Origin: Streptomyces sp. PT12 | GTDB lineage: Bacteria; Actinomycetota; Actinomycetes; Streptomycetales; Streptomycetaceae | Assembly: GCF_003311645.1 (NCBI RefSeq) | Contig: NZ_QEST01000096.1 | Span: forward strand, 158,206-222,205 | DNA length: 64,000 nt | Direction of reading: 5' to 3' | Shown here: positions 24,779 through 34,885 of the stretch, one piece after another | How positions within the stretch are numbered: position 1 is the stretch's first letter | How the letters are laid out: each line of letters opens with the position of its first letter | The notes under the pieces: model-generated | The model's database searches: none | Seen by the model: only the letters and a program-made list of their open reading frames with translations | What the model was told of the DNA's origin: nothing | Made by a program: the position numbers and the translations under genes

Positions 24779-26224
24779 GTGGCCGTTGAGGTGCCCAGCA
24801 GGGCGGTACTGTCCCGGCCGCTGTCGGTCCCGCTGATCAGCGGGATCGTGGGGGTGCTGCCGCTGGCCGTCGCGGCGCAGCCGGGCGAGGGGCTGCGGGA
24901 CACCACGTTCTGGCTCCAGCTGGTCGTCGCGTGCTACGCCGGTGTGCGGCTGTGCGCGATGGTGCTCTCGGGCCGACGGCGGCTGATCCAGGGCGTGTTC
25001 TGGCTCTTCGGCTATCTCGCGATGGGCATCGCGCCGCTCGCGCAGAGCGTGCTGGGGCGGGATCCCACGCCCGTGCTCGGGCCGCGTGAGGACACGCAGC
25101 TGGCCACCGCGCTCGTGCTGTGCGGGATGGCGGCGTTCGACGTGGGCGCGCTGCTGGCCCGGCACCGGCCCGCCGTCGCGGTGCGGCGGCGCAGGCCGCC
25201 CGCCACCGTGCACCGGGGGCGGCTGTGGCTGCTTGTGGCGCTCGCGTATGCCGCGAGCGGGCTGTTGATCGTCCAGCTCGGCGGCCCCGCCGTGTTCTTC
25301 ACCAGCCGCCAGGAGATCAGCGCCAGCCTGAGCGAGGCGACGGGCGGCTCGGCGGCCGAGGGCGGGGGCGAGGCGGGCAACGCGCTGCTGCGGGGCTTCG
25401 GCACCGTTCCGGCGCTGCTGGCGCTGCTGTTCCTCACGCGGTGGCTCGTGACGTCGAGGGCGGCGCGCGGGCGCCCTTCGGTGCTGCTGCCGTGGGCCGG
25501 GCTGCTCGTGGTCAACGCGATCGTCAACAACCCCGTGTCCAACCCCCGTTACTGGTTCCTGACGGTGCTCTTCGCGCTGCTGTTCACGCTCTTCCCGCGC
25601 AGCCCGGTGATGTACCGGGCGTCGCTGGCGCTTGGGGTGGTGATCGCGCTGCTGGTCTTCCCGTTCACCGACCGGTTCCGCTACGACGAGGACGGCAGGC
25701 GGCCCCTGGAGACCAACGCGCCGCTTGAGCCGCTGGTGGTCAAGGACTACGACCAGGTCAACATGTTCGCCAACACGATCACCTACGCCGCCGACGGCAA
25801 CGGGCACACCTATGGCCAACAGGTCGCTGGCGCCGCGCTGTTCTTCGTGCCGCGCGGCGTGTGGGAGGGCAAGCCCGAGGACACCGGCTTTCTCGTGGGC
25901 GGCTGGATGGGCACCACGAGCGCCAACCTGTCCTCCCCGCTGTGGGCCGAGCTCTGGCTGGACTTCGGCCCGTTGGGGATGACCGTGGGCATGCTCGGGA
26001 TCGGCTATGCCGCGGCCCGCACCGACCGGCGCTATGTGCGCAGAACGGTGGACGACCCCTCGCCCGGCAACGTTCTGGCCGTGGTGGTGCCGCTGCTCGC
26101 GGGCTATGGCTTCATCCTGCTGCGCGGCTCCCTGCTCCAGGCGTCGGGCCGCATCGGGATCGCGGTGCTGTGCCTGCTGTTGGTGACCACCCTGCGCGAG
26201 AACCGCCACGCGCGGCTGCGCTGA
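24779..26224 (+). CDS. Wzy-like oligosaccharide repeat-unit polymerase (membrane)
   Basis: A 481-aa integral membrane protein with about ten or more hydrophobic segments and a large soluble loop (about 330-390) after D-R-F-R-Y-D-E-D-G. This layout is typical of O-antigen polymerase-type enzymes, which join lipid-linked repeat units outside the membrane. It sits in one block with a flippase and a chain-length-type protein, so the assignment fits a Wzx/Wzy pathway. Sequence motifs in this family are weak, so the call is partly from context. The start is the GTG at 24779. Confidence 0.75.
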   Translation: MAVEVPSRAVLSRPLSVPLISGIVGVLPLAVAAQPGEGLRDTTFWLQLVVACYAGVRLCAMVLSGRRRLIQGVFWLFGYLAMGIAPLAQSVLGRDPTPVLGPREDTQLATALVLCGMAAFDVGALLARHRPAVAVRRRRPPATVHRGRLWLLVALAYAASGLLIVQLGGPAVFFTSRQEISASLSEATGGSAAEGGGEAGNALLRGFGTVPALLALLFLTRWLVTSRAARGRPSVLLPWAGLLVVNAIVNNPVSNPRYWFLTVLFALLFTLFPRSPVMYRASLALGVVIALLVFPFTDRFRYDEDGRRPLETNAPLEPLVVKDYDQVNMFANTITYAADGNGHTYGQQVAGAALFFVPRGVWEGKPEDTGFLVGGWMGTTSANLSSPLWAELWLDFGPLGMTVGMLGIGYAAARTDRRYVRRTVDDPSPGNVLAVVVPLLAGYGFILLRGSLLQASGRIGIAVLCLLLVTTLRENRHARLR

Positions 26225-26244
26225 GCGGCCCGGGGACGGACTGA

Positions 26245-27309
<1,065 letters not shown>

Positions 27310-27310
27310 C

Positions 27311-27382
27311 CCGGCTCCCGACCCGGGTCCCGACCCGGCTCCCGACCCGGGTCCCGACCCGGCTCCCGACCCGGGTCCCGAC
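27311..27382. repeat. Three exact 24-bp tandem repeats between convergent genes
   Basis: The unit begins ccggctcccgac and contains the palindrome GACCCGGGTC. Three copies lie exactly between the stop of the peptidase gene and the stop of the flippase gene. Its location suggests a shared terminator-like structure. Confidence 0.85.
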
Positions 27383-28648
27383 TCAGCTCCTGACCACGGT
27401 GCGGAGTTCGAGCGCGATCCGCGCCCACACCGCCGCCGCCTTGGCGGCCGAGCCGAAGGCCAGGCCCCAGGCGGCGCCCGTGATGCCCCCGATCCCGTAG
27501 CCGAGCAGCAGACAACACACCGAGAACGCCGAGAAGACCACCTGCAACGGCAGCGTGGCGCGCGGGCTCAGCAGCCGCAGCGTCAGCAGCCCGCATGTGC
27601 CGAGGGCCATCGCGGCATACTGGCTGCCCGTGGCGGGCAGCAGCTCCACGGCCAACTCCCAGGTGTCGCCCAGGATTTCGCGCCCGGTCGCGTCGGGAAG
27701 CAGCGACAGGGCGAGGGCGAGCGCCACCGCGACCGCCGCCAGGGCGCCGCCCACCAGGCCCGCGGCCCTGGCCTGCCGGTGCGGGCCCCCGTGGCGGCCG
27801 AGCAGCGGGGGGCCGAAGCCGGTGGCCGCGTTGAACAGCACGTTCATCGGCCCGAACAGCGTGGACGCGCCCCGCAGCGCGCCCACGGCCAGCGGGTCGG
27901 CGAGGACGCCGAGGCCGACCACGGCCACCTGCGACCCCGCGTTGCCCACCCCGAACTCCACCGCGAACCTGCGCCCGAGATGGCGCGGGTCGAGCAGCGC
28001 CCGCGCCCCCACGCCACCGCGCGCCCCGCGCGCCCCGCGCGTGCGCCGGATCAGCAGCAGCCCCGCGAGCGCCAGCGCGGGCAGCGCCGACAGGCCCCAC
28101 ACCAGCACCATGCGCGCCGGGCCCGTGCCATACGGCTGGGCCACGAGCAGCGGCAGCGCCACCGCGCCGCGCAGCACGTCGCAGGCCAGGGCCAGATGCG
28201 GGGCCCGCAGCACGGCGAACGCGTACCGCAGCGCCTCCTGCGTCAGCACCACGGGCAGCACGGCGCCGAGCGCGGCCAGCCCCGCCGCGATCCCGCCTGG
28301 CAGCGCGACCGTGGCGGCGGCGAGCACCGCGCCAAGCGCGCCCGAGGCGTACAGGGTGAACGCCACCGACGCCCGGCAGTGCCGGTGCAGCGCCGACTCA
28401 CCGCCGCGCCGCAGCGCGAGCGGCTGCCCCACATAGGCGCCGGTCAGGCCGAGCAGTAGCGCGAAGACGGTGTAGACGACGGCGAACGAAGCGAAGTCGT
28501 CCGCCGTGGACTGGCGCGCGGCGACGATGACGACGGCGACATTGGTGAGCGCCGCCACGCCCTGGTCGGCGACCGAGGCGGCCGCGGCGGATGCGGCGCT
28601 CGCGGGCGGTCGGCGTATGTCGTCGGTGGGGTCGGGTGAGCTGGTCAC
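27383..28648 (-). CDS. Polysaccharide flippase-like (MATE/MVF superfamily) membrane protein
   Basis: A 421-aa membrane protein with twelve or so hydrophobic segments and a short polar N-terminus, the size and layout of Wzx-type flippases that move lipid-linked sugars across the membrane. The GTG at 28648 overlaps the co-polymerase gene's stop, so the longer frame to 28954 is the shadow of that gene. It is last in a three-gene minus operon (glycosyltransferase, co-polymerase, flippase). Confidence 0.82.
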   Translation of the reverse strand: MTSSPDPTDDIRRPPASAASAAAASVADQGVAALTNVAVVIVAARQSTADDFASFAVVYTVFALLLGLTGAYVGQPLALRRGGESALHRHCRASVAFTLYASGALGAVLAAATVALPGGIAAGLAALGAVLPVVLTQEALRYAFAVLRAPHLALACDVLRGAVALPLLVAQPYGTGPARMVLVWGLSALPALALAGLLLIRRTRGARGARGGVGARALLDPRHLGRRFAVEFGVGNAGSQVAVVGLGVLADPLAVGALRGASTLFGPMNVLFNAATGFGPPLLGRHGGPHRQARAAGLVGGALAAVAVALALALSLLPDATGREILGDTWELAVELLPATGSQYAAMALGTCGLLTLRLLSPRATLPLQVVFSAFSVCCLLLGYGIGGITGAAWGLAFGSAAKAAAVWARIALELRTVVRS

Positions 28649-30396
28649 GGGCGCGGCGAACCGTCCTCGAGCTCGGCCGGGTCGAGGACCCGCAGGCCGA
28701 GCGTTTCCGAGCCGATGTCGCGGTACGCCTGCTGGGACGCGCGCGCCGCGCGGCGCTCGCGCTCCCGCTCGCGCGAGCTGACGGAGGCCACTCTGGGGCG
28801 CGTTCCCGGCACCTCGGTGCCATCCGCGTCGCGCCCGCCCTCGTGGCCGCCGCCCCACGAGTGCAGCACGGCGCCAAGCAGCGCGCCGCCCGCGCCGACC
28901 ACCAACTCCCGCACGCGCGCGAGGTCGTCGCGGCGCACCTGGCTCGGGTCGCACACCACAAGGACGTTGTCGACGCGGTCCACGAGCGCTATGGCGTCGG
29001 CGTAGGACAGCACGGCAGGGGCGAGCACCACCACGACCGAGCCCTTGGCGTCGGCGTGCCCCACCAGGGTGGTGGCGGCGGGCGAGGTCAGGGCGCGCGG
29101 GACGTTGCGCACGCGGCGCCCTGGCACCAGGTCGAAGATGCCGGACTCGCCCGCGTCGATGGGCACCCGCGCGCCCACCGGCCAGGTGCCCTCCCGGTAC
29201 CCGGGCGAGCCAGCCCAGCCAGGGCGCCCACCGTCGGTGTGGCGCAGCTGCTCGGCCAGGGTCGGGGTGCGCAGGTCGGCCTCGACGAGCAGCGCGTCCA
29301 TACCCATCTCGGCGAACGCGGCGGCCAGGTTGACCGAGGCGGCCAGCGGCGCCTCGATGCTGCCGCGCGGCGCGACCACGAGCAGGCGGCGGCGCTGGGC
29401 GAACGTCTCGTCGTAGGCCAGCCTGAACGCCACCGACCTGTACTCCTCCGCGAGCCGCCCCGCCGCGAGCAGCTGGTCGGGGTGGCCGCGCCCGGTGCGG
29501 GGCAGCACGCCGAGGACGGGGGCGCGCAGCGCGCGGGTCACATCGCCAGGCGAGCGGACCGTGGGGTCGAACACCAGCCGCACCCAGGCGGCGAGCAGGC
29601 CGAGGCCGATGCCGACGGCGTAGCCGAGGGCCAGCAGCAGCGGCAGCCCAGGGCCTGAGGGGCTGCCGGGGGCGGTGGCCTCGGTGATGACCCGGCCGCC
29701 CGAGGTGTCCAGGGCCTGGAGGCTGGAGATCTGCGCGTTGATCTCGGAGATCTGCCCGGTGAGCGTGGACAGGTCGGCGACCGCGCTGTCATAGGCCGAG
29801 CTGCCGTCGAAGAGCGTGTCGAGCTCGGTCTCCAGCTGGTCGCGGCGCTCGACGAGGGGCGCGCGCTGGCCCTCGAGCGATGCGACGTTGTGGGCGATGG
29901 TCTCCTGCGCGTCGGCCTGGCGGTTGGCGAGGTAGGCGGCGACGAACGCGTTGGCGCGCTCGGCGGCCACGTCGGGGTCGCCATGGGAGTAGGAGAAGCG
30001 CAGCACCTCGGTGTTGGGGGGGTTGGTGACGGTCAGTCCACGGCCAAGCTCGCGCACCCGCTCCGGCATGCCGAGCGCGTCGGCGGCCCGCCGCGCGACG
30101 AGGTCGCTCACGGCGGTGCGGCGCTCGGAGCCCATGGCCACGCGGTCCACGGGCGCCCCGGCGAACGGGTCGGCGGTGGGGGCGCGGACGGTGACCTCGG
30201 AGGTGGCGATGTAGGACTCGTTCCCGGTCAGCCCGAGCCAGCCGCCGCCCGCGAGGCCAAGCAGGATGCCGCACACGATCAGCAGCCGGTAGCGCAGGAG
30301 TTGGCGGAACTGGTCGCGCAGCAGGTCGGGCTCGTCGTATCCGCCCGCGGGGGCCGCGGGGGCGCCGCCCCGCGCGTCGTCGCGCACCGCGCTCAT
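28645..30396 (-). CDS. Wzz/BY-kinase-like polysaccharide co-polymerase, degenerate P-loop
   Basis: A 583-aa protein. The N-terminal Wzz-type region has two membrane segments (about 37-57 and 240-265) that bracket an extracytoplasmic coiled-coil domain, and the C-terminal half resembles a CpsD/Wzc ATPase. In the ATPase, the A-P-R-G-S-I-E-A-P-L segment stands where G-x-G-K-S would be, so the Walker A Lys is missing, while the A' motif (L-L-V-E-A-D-L-R) remains. There is no clear Tyr cluster. It probably sets chain length in the glycan pathway but may not autophosphorylate. ATG at 30396, coupled to both neighbours. Confidence 0.85.
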   Translation of the reverse strand: MSAVRDDARGGAPAAPAGGYDEPDLLRDQFRQLLRYRLLIVCGILLGLAGGGWLGLTGNESYIATSEVTVRAPTADPFAGAPVDRVAMGSERRTAVSDLVARRAADALGMPERVRELGRGLTVTNPPNTEVLRFSYSHGDPDVAAERANAFVAAYLANRQADAQETIAHNVASLEGQRAPLVERRDQLETELDTLFDGSSAYDSAVADLSTLTGQISEINAQISSLQALDTSGGRVITEATAPGSPSGPGLPLLLALGYAVGIGLGLLAAWVRLVFDPTVRSPGDVTRALRAPVLGVLPRTGRGHPDQLLAAGRLAEEYRSVAFRLAYDETFAQRRRLLVVAPRGSIEAPLAASVNLAAAFAEMGMDALLVEADLRTPTLAEQLRHTDGGRPGWAGSPGYREGTWPVGARVPIDAGESGIFDLVPGRRVRNVPRALTSPAATTLVGHADAKGSVVVVLAPAVLSYADAIALVDRVDNVLVVCDPSQVRRDDLARVRELVVGAGGALLGAVLHSWGGGHEGGRDADGTEVPGTRPRVASVSSRERERERRAARASQQAYRDIGSETLGLRVLDPAELEDGSPRP

Positions 30397-31646
30397 GATC
30401 CTTCTCCGTTCGTGCGGGCGTCGGCGGCCAGGGCGAGCGCCTCGTCGAGCAGTGCGGTGACGCGGCCGAGCCCGGCGGCACGCGACAGGTGGTCGCGCGC
30501 GTAGGCGGCGCCGCGCGCGCCCAGGGCGTCGGCCGCGGCCGGGTCGGCGGCCAGCTCCCTGGCGGCCGCGGCAAGCGCGGCCGGGTCCTCGGGCGGCACC
30601 AGGCGGCCCGCGTCCGAACGCCGCACCTCCGCCGCGGTGCCGCCCTCGCCCGCGACCGAGGCGAGCACGGGGCGCCCAGCCGCGAAGTACGACGTCAGCT
30701 TGGACGGCACGCTCATGTCCAGGACGGCCGCGCGCTGGGTGACCACCAGGATGTCGGCGGCGGCAAGCACCTCGGGGAAGTCGGCGTCGGCGGCGGGCGG
30801 CAGCAGCGTGACATTGGGCAGCCCCTCGGCCCGCGCGGCGAGGCGGGCGCGCTGGCTGCCCTCGCCCATGAGCACCACCCGCAGCTCGGGCGCCTCGCGG
30901 GCGGCGTCGACGAGCACGTCGAGGCCCTGCTTGAGGCCCATGTTCCCTGAGTGCAGCAGCACCGCGGACCCGGGCGGCCAGCCCAGGCGTTCCCTGGTCG
31001 CGGCTCGCGCGCCCGGCGAAGGGGCCCGCACATGCGACCAGTTGGGCACCAGCCTGATGCGCTCGGGGGGCACGCCCAGGGCGCGCACGCGGTCGCGGAA
31101 GCTGTCGTGGATGACGCCCACCAGGGTCGCGCCGCGCAGCATGCGGCGCTCGACCGCCGAGGCGGCCGAGGCGGCGCGGCCCCCGCCGCTGATGCCGCTC
31201 TGCGCGGCGGCCGCGCCCATCAGGTCCTGCACGATGGGCAGATAGGGAACGCGGTGGCGGCGCGCGATGCGGGCGGCGAGCACCCCGCCCGCCAGGCTCG
31301 GCACCTGGGCGAGCACCGCGTGCGGGCGGGCCATGCGCGGGGGCGCGACCAGGCCGCCCGCCAGGATCGACGCCTCGTACAGGGCGCGGCGCACGGCGGT
31401 CTGCCGGGGCGGGACCGCGTGCCGCCTGCGGTGCACGAGCACCCCCGCGCGCCGCTCCTCGGCGCGCCACGTGCCGCGGTAGGCGGGGTCGAGGCGCCAG
31501 GCGGGGTAGTGCGGCATGCCCGCGAGGACATGGACCTCGGCCGCGCGGCGGGCCGCCAGGTGCTCGGCGATCTGGGTGGCATAGGGGCCGATACCGGCCT
31601 GCTCGGGCGCGTAGTTGGTCGACACGAGCAGCAGCCGTTCGCCCAC
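30393..31646 (-). CDS. GT4-type glycosyltransferase, WcaI-like
   Basis: A 417-aa GT-B glycosyltransferase. The N-terminus reads L-L-L-V-S-T-N-Y-A-P-E-Q-A-G-I-G-P-Y, the classic WcaI-like glycine/proline loop. The C-terminus has H-S-G-N-M-G-L-K-Q-G-L-D and a P-S-K-L-T-S-Y-F-A-A-G-R-P-V donor-site motif. The GTG at 31646 with GGGGAGGAG is the chosen start; the frame continuing to 32753 is unrelated shadow sequence. First gene of the minus operon with the co-polymerase and flippase. Confidence 0.92.
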   Translation of the reverse strand: MGERLLLVSTNYAPEQAGIGPYATQIAEHLAARRAAEVHVLAGMPHYPAWRLDPAYRGTWRAEERRAGVLVHRRRHAVPPRQTAVRRALYEASILAGGLVAPPRMARPHAVLAQVPSLAGGVLAARIARRHRVPYLPIVQDLMGAAAAQSGISGGGRAASAASAVERRMLRGATLVGVIHDSFRDRVRALGVPPERIRLVPNWSHVRAPSPGARAATRERLGWPPGSAVLLHSGNMGLKQGLDVLVDAAREAPELRVVLMGEGSQRARLAARAEGLPNVTLLPPAADADFPEVLAAADILVVTQRAAVLDMSVPSKLTSYFAAGRPVLASVAGEGGTAAEVRRSDAGRLVPPEDPAALAAAARELAADPAAADALGARGAAYARDHLSRAAGLGRVTALLDEALALAADARTNGEGS

Positions 31647-31841
31647 GGTGGGTCTCCTCCCCGGCGCTCCACGCCGCCAACAACCCCGGACAACACCCCG
31701 AGTACAAGCCCGAGTACAACCCCGAGTTCCCAGCCTATCCGCAGAATCACCACGCGTTGTGGCGCTATGGTCAAGGGATCGTCGCGCGTGAAGGACGCGT
31801 GAACCCGGTGAATTCGGCGGGACCAGTGGGGGGTCGGACGC

Positions 31842-32312
31842 ATGCCGCAGACGGTGGGCTACGCGCCCGGGGTCTATGACCTCTTCCATGTGGGGCACCT
31901 CAACATCCTCAGGCACGCCAGGAGTCACTGCGACTACCTGGTGGCCGGGGTCGTCTCGGACGAGATGGCGACCCTGGCCAAGGGCAGGCCGCCGGTGATC
32001 CCGCTGGTGGAGCGCCTGGAGATCGTGCGCTCGATCCGGCATGTGGACGCGGCGTTCGTGGAGACGGTGCCCGACAAGCTTCAGACCTGGCAACAGGTGC
32101 GGTTCGACGTGCTGTTCAAGGGCGACGACTGGCGCGGCACCCCCAAGGGGGAGCGTCTGGAACGGGACTTCGCGACCGTGGGCGTCCGCATCGTCTACTT
32201 CCCCTACACGGTGCACACCTCCAGCACTCAACTGCGCGCGGCGCTCGACGCGTTGAGCGCGGACAGCTCGCGGAACCACTTGACCGAGAACGCCACGCAG
32301 AACAGCACGTAA
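31842..32312 (+). CDS. TagD-like cytidylyltransferase (glycerol-3-phosphate type)
   Basis: A 156-aa nucleotidyltransferase. The H-V-G-H motif at residues 16-19 (F-H-V-G-H-L-N-I-L) is the CTP-binding signature, and the R-x-S-x-x class motif is present in modified form near the end (T-S-S-T-Q-L-R). Enzymes of this size make CDP-glycerol or CDP-ethanolamine-type donors. Together with the convergent CDP-alcohol transferase this suggests a phospho-alcohol decorated glycan or lipid. The substrate is inferred. The 3' end overlaps the convergent gene by 85 bases. Confidence 0.85.
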   Translation: MPQTVGYAPGVYDLFHVGHLNILRHARSHCDYLVAGVVSDEMATLAKGRPPVIPLVERLEIVRSIRHVDAAFVETVPDKLQTWQQVRFDVLFKGDDWRGTPKGERLERDFATVGVRIVYFPYTVHTSSTQLRAALDALSADSSRNHLTENATQNST

Positions 32313-32986
32313 ACGGCGCACAGCGCCGCGTATCCGAGGCGGAACGCCGTCTCGCTGCCCAGCAGCAGGAACAGCGCGCACAGCACGCCGTAGTCCACGG
32401 GCAGCAGCGCCACCGCCCGCACCCGGGACGGCGGCGCGCCCCCCGGCGAACTCCCCGGCGCGGCCCTGGGCTTGAGCTTGTCGGTGAGCAGCCCGCCGAA
32501 GAAGATCAGCACGGCGGCCAGCTGGAAGACCAGCGGCACCAGCAGCCACCCCTCGCCCGGCAGGTCGAAGAACCGGTGGAACGAGATCAGCACCGCCGCG
32601 TGCAGCGCCGTGATCTTGGCGCAGTCCACCACATGGTCGAGCCACTCCCCCACCGCGCTCGACTCCCCGCGCAGCCTGGCCAGTTGGCCGTCGGCCGAGT
32701 CGAGCGCGAAGCCAAGCACAAGGCCAGCCCACACCGCGAGGGCCAGCGGCCACGACGGCTCGGCCAGCGCGACGCCCGCGATCGCGGCACAGCTCAGCAG
32801 GGCGCTGAGCGCCGTCACCTGGTTGGGCCGCAGCCCGGCCCGGTGGGCCGCCGCGGCGAACACCCGGCCGAGCGGCCGGTTCAGGTAACGGGAGTACAAC
32901 GAGATCCCCTTGGCGGTCTTCTGCGCGTCACGAAGCCGCCGCAACGCCGCCCCGTAGCTCCCCGTCCCCGGCATGCGTGGCATCAT
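32228..32986 (-). CDS. CDP-alcohol phosphatidyltransferase family protein
   Basis: A 252-aa membrane enzyme with about six hydrophobic segments. The family motif is complete: D96, D99-G100, A103-R104, G113, D117, D121 (D-S-A-D-G-Q-L-A-R then G-E-W-L-D-H-V-V-D). It transfers a phospho-alcohol from a CDP-linked donor, and its neighbour makes such a donor. The ATG at 32986 is chosen from several nearby; none has a strong ribosome binding site. The N-terminal tail is Arg/Lys-rich and cytoplasmic. Confidence 0.9.
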   Translation of the reverse strand: MMPRMPGTGSYGAALRRLRDAQKTAKGISLYSRYLNRPLGRVFAAAAHRAGLRPNQVTALSALLSCAAIAGVALAEPSWPLALAVWAGLVLGFALDSADGQLARLRGESSAVGEWLDHVVDCAKITALHAAVLISFHRFFDLPGEGWLLVPLVFQLAAVLIFFGGLLTDKLKPRAAPGSSPGGAPPSRVRAVALLPVDYGVLCALFLLLGSETAFRLGYAALCAVYVLFCVAFSVKWFRELSALNASSAARS

Positions 32987-33078
32987 CCCATGCGTCGGGC
33001 CCCCTCGGGCATCGATACGATGCGCGGGCCGGGCGCGACACCGGGCGAGACACAGGTATGACGGGGAGGGCCCAGACG

Positions 33079-34065
33079 ATGCGGGTGCGAGCACGACTGA
33101 CGACGGCCGCGGCGGGGTCGACCCTGACCCTGACCCTTGTGGCGTCCCTGTCGGGCTGCATGACGGTCCACGGCGAGGAAGCGGTGGTGCCCGCCGCCTC
33201 CGAAGAGGAGGCCGAGGAGGCCCTGGAGCGCTATGTGGAGATCAGCAACGAGGCGTCCCGCGCGTTCGACCCCGAGCTGAACTCCACGGTCGAGATCGGC
33301 CCCCTCGGCGCCATCCGCGAGGCCCAGTTCGCGTCGTTGCGCGCCAGGAACCCCGGGGGCGACCAGGACTTCACGCCCCTCGCGGTCAACGACACCCAGT
33401 TCCACATCCCGCAGCAGGCGGGCTGGCCCAAGTTCTTCGTCGCCGACACCCAGACCAACCAGGACCCTGACAACCGCTGGATGCTGGTCTTCACGCGCGA
33501 CAGCCTCGACGCGGAGTGGAACGCCTCCTATGTGACGGTGCTGCCCACGGGCCGGGGCCCCGAGCTGGCCGAGGACGAGGACGGCTACCTGGACGACCTG
33601 CCCGTGACCGGCGAGACCGACACGGGCCTGGCCGTCGAGCCGGGCCAGCTCCCCACCGCCTACACCGAGTACCTGGCGAACGGCTCGGGCCCGTTCAACG
33701 ACGGCGCCTACACGAGCGACGAGGTCGCGGCCAGGGAAGAGGCCAACGGCAGCGCCGCGTTCGTCATGGACTACCAGGACGTGCCGCCCGACGAGGACGA
33801 GTTCACGTACCGGCCCGTGGCGATGCGGACGGCCGACGGCGGCGCGCTGGTGCTGTTCTCGACGCTGCACAACCAGAAGCAGACGATGGCCGAGGGCCAG
33901 ACGATCGAGGTCCACGAGGCCATCGAGCCGCTGCTGTCATCCCCCGCGGAGCGCGCGCTCACGGTGGAGCAGGTCGCGATGTTCTCGGCTGTGGTGCCCG
34001 AGGGCGAGGGCGACGTGGAGCTGCTGTTCCGCTCGATCGGCGTGGTCAGCGCGGCCGGGGAGTGA
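33079..34065 (+). CDS. Putative secreted lipoprotein of unknown function
   Basis: A 328-aa product. A short basic N-terminus, a hydrophobic Thr/Leu segment and the lipobox L-S-G-C give a lipid-anchored exported protein. The mature part is acidic and contains no motif I recognise; its length and charge are like many Streptomyces lipoproteins of unknown role. The ATG at 33079 has GGGGAGG about 10 bases upstream and is chosen over the in-frame ATG at 33058. Divergent from the CDP-alcohol transferase gene. Confidence 0.85.
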   Translation: MRVRARLTTAAAGSTLTLTLVASLSGCMTVHGEEAVVPAASEEEAEEALERYVEISNEASRAFDPELNSTVEIGPLGAIREAQFASLRARNPGGDQDFTPLAVNDTQFHIPQQAGWPKFFVADTQTNQDPDNRWMLVFTRDSLDAEWNASYVTVLPTGRGPELAEDEDGYLDDLPVTGETDTGLAVEPGQLPTAYTEYLANGSGPFNDGAYTSDEVAAREEANGSAAFVMDYQDVPPDEDEFTYRPVAMRTADGGALVLFSTLHNQKQTMAEGQTIEVHEAIEPLLSSPAERALTVEQVAMFSAVVPEGEGDVELLFRSIGVVSAAGE

Positions 34066-34113
34066 TACGCGCCTTCCCGGGTCGGCGCTACCCGGCGTCG
34101 GCGCGCCCCGGCG

Positions 34114-34833
34114 TCAGCGCCGCGGGCCCGCCTCGGCCTCGCGTGCGGCGCCGCGTCCCGACAGCTCGTCGCCGCACGCGTCGGTGAGCGCGGCGAGCAG
34201 CGTCAACGGCTCGGGCAGCGGGTGCTCGGGCCCGCGCAGCCAGCGCACGCCCGCCTCGTTCGCGCCGGGGACGCGCGAGGGCGGCAGCAGGACATAGCTG
34301 CCGCGGCAGTGCCAGCGCAGCCCGGGGTGCTCGTCGAGCGTCTCGGGGTGGCAGTCGAGCTCGCAGGGCCACCACTCGTCCTCGTCGTCCGGGGTGCCGC
34401 GGGTGGCGGTGAAGAACAGGACCCGGTCGGGGTCGGCGACGGCCACGGGGCCGAACGTTTCGGCTCCGCCAGAGAGCCGCTCGAGCGCCGCGTAGCCCGC
34501 CGCGGCCGGGAGGTCGAGAACGTCGTGGGCGCGGCCCGTCGCGGTGATGAAGTTGGCGTCGGGGTGGACGCGCAGCCAGCGCGCGATCTGGTCGGGGTCG
34601 GTGGTGGCCTGGGTGGCCCAGGCGAGCGACAGCGGATGGCGGCCCGGGGTGGGACAGCCGATGCGGTCGCAGGAGCAGCCGTAGTCCAGGGGGTGGGCGG
34701 CGGGGGCCAGCGGAAAGCCCGCCCTGGCGGCGGCGAACAGCAGCGCTTCCCTGGCGCGGGCGGCGGCGGCCCCCGCGGCGGCGCCCCTGGCCCCGCGTCG
34801 CAGCCAGCGGGGGAATCTGCTGTCGCGTTCCAT
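34114..34833 (-). CDS. Bifunctional DNA primase/polymerase (prim-pol) domain protein
   Basis: A 239-aa protein with an N-terminal prim-pol domain. It shows the C-S-C-D-R-I-G-C-P-T-P-G-R-H-P motif typical of the actinobacterial group and a W-x-x-x-P-x-x-N-x-x-x-A-T-G segment. This domain is usually fused to a helicase in mobile elements, but stand-alone copies are common in Streptomyces chromosomes. The catalytic Asp pair is partly changed (D-V-L-D-L-P), so activity is uncertain. It is divergent from no mobile gene here and is probably ordinary. Confidence 0.85.
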   Translation of the reverse strand: MERDSRFPRWLRRGARGAAAGAAAARAREALLFAAARAGFPLAPAAHPLDYGCSCDRIGCPTPGRHPLSLAWATQATTDPDQIARWLRVHPDANFITATGRAHDVLDLPAAAGYAALERLSGGAETFGPVAVADPDRVLFFTATRGTPDDEDEWWPCELDCHPETLDEHPGLRWHCRGSYVLLPPSRVPGANEAGVRWLRGPEHPLPEPLTLLAALTDACGDELSGRGAAREAEAGPRR

Positions 34834-34885
34834 GAGCCTCCTGCCGCCTCACTTCCGTCCCGGTGCAGCGTGGCGGCCCGGGCCG

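Noticed and set aside
30397-31719. Upstream extension of the co-polymerase frame
   Set aside because: It is antisense-like in composition and covers the glycosyltransferase gene in another frame.
31647-32753. Upstream extension of the WcaI-like glycosyltransferase frame
   Set aside because: The extension overlaps the divergent cytidylyltransferase and CDP-alcohol transferase genes and has no family match; a GTG with GGGGAGGAG marks the real start.
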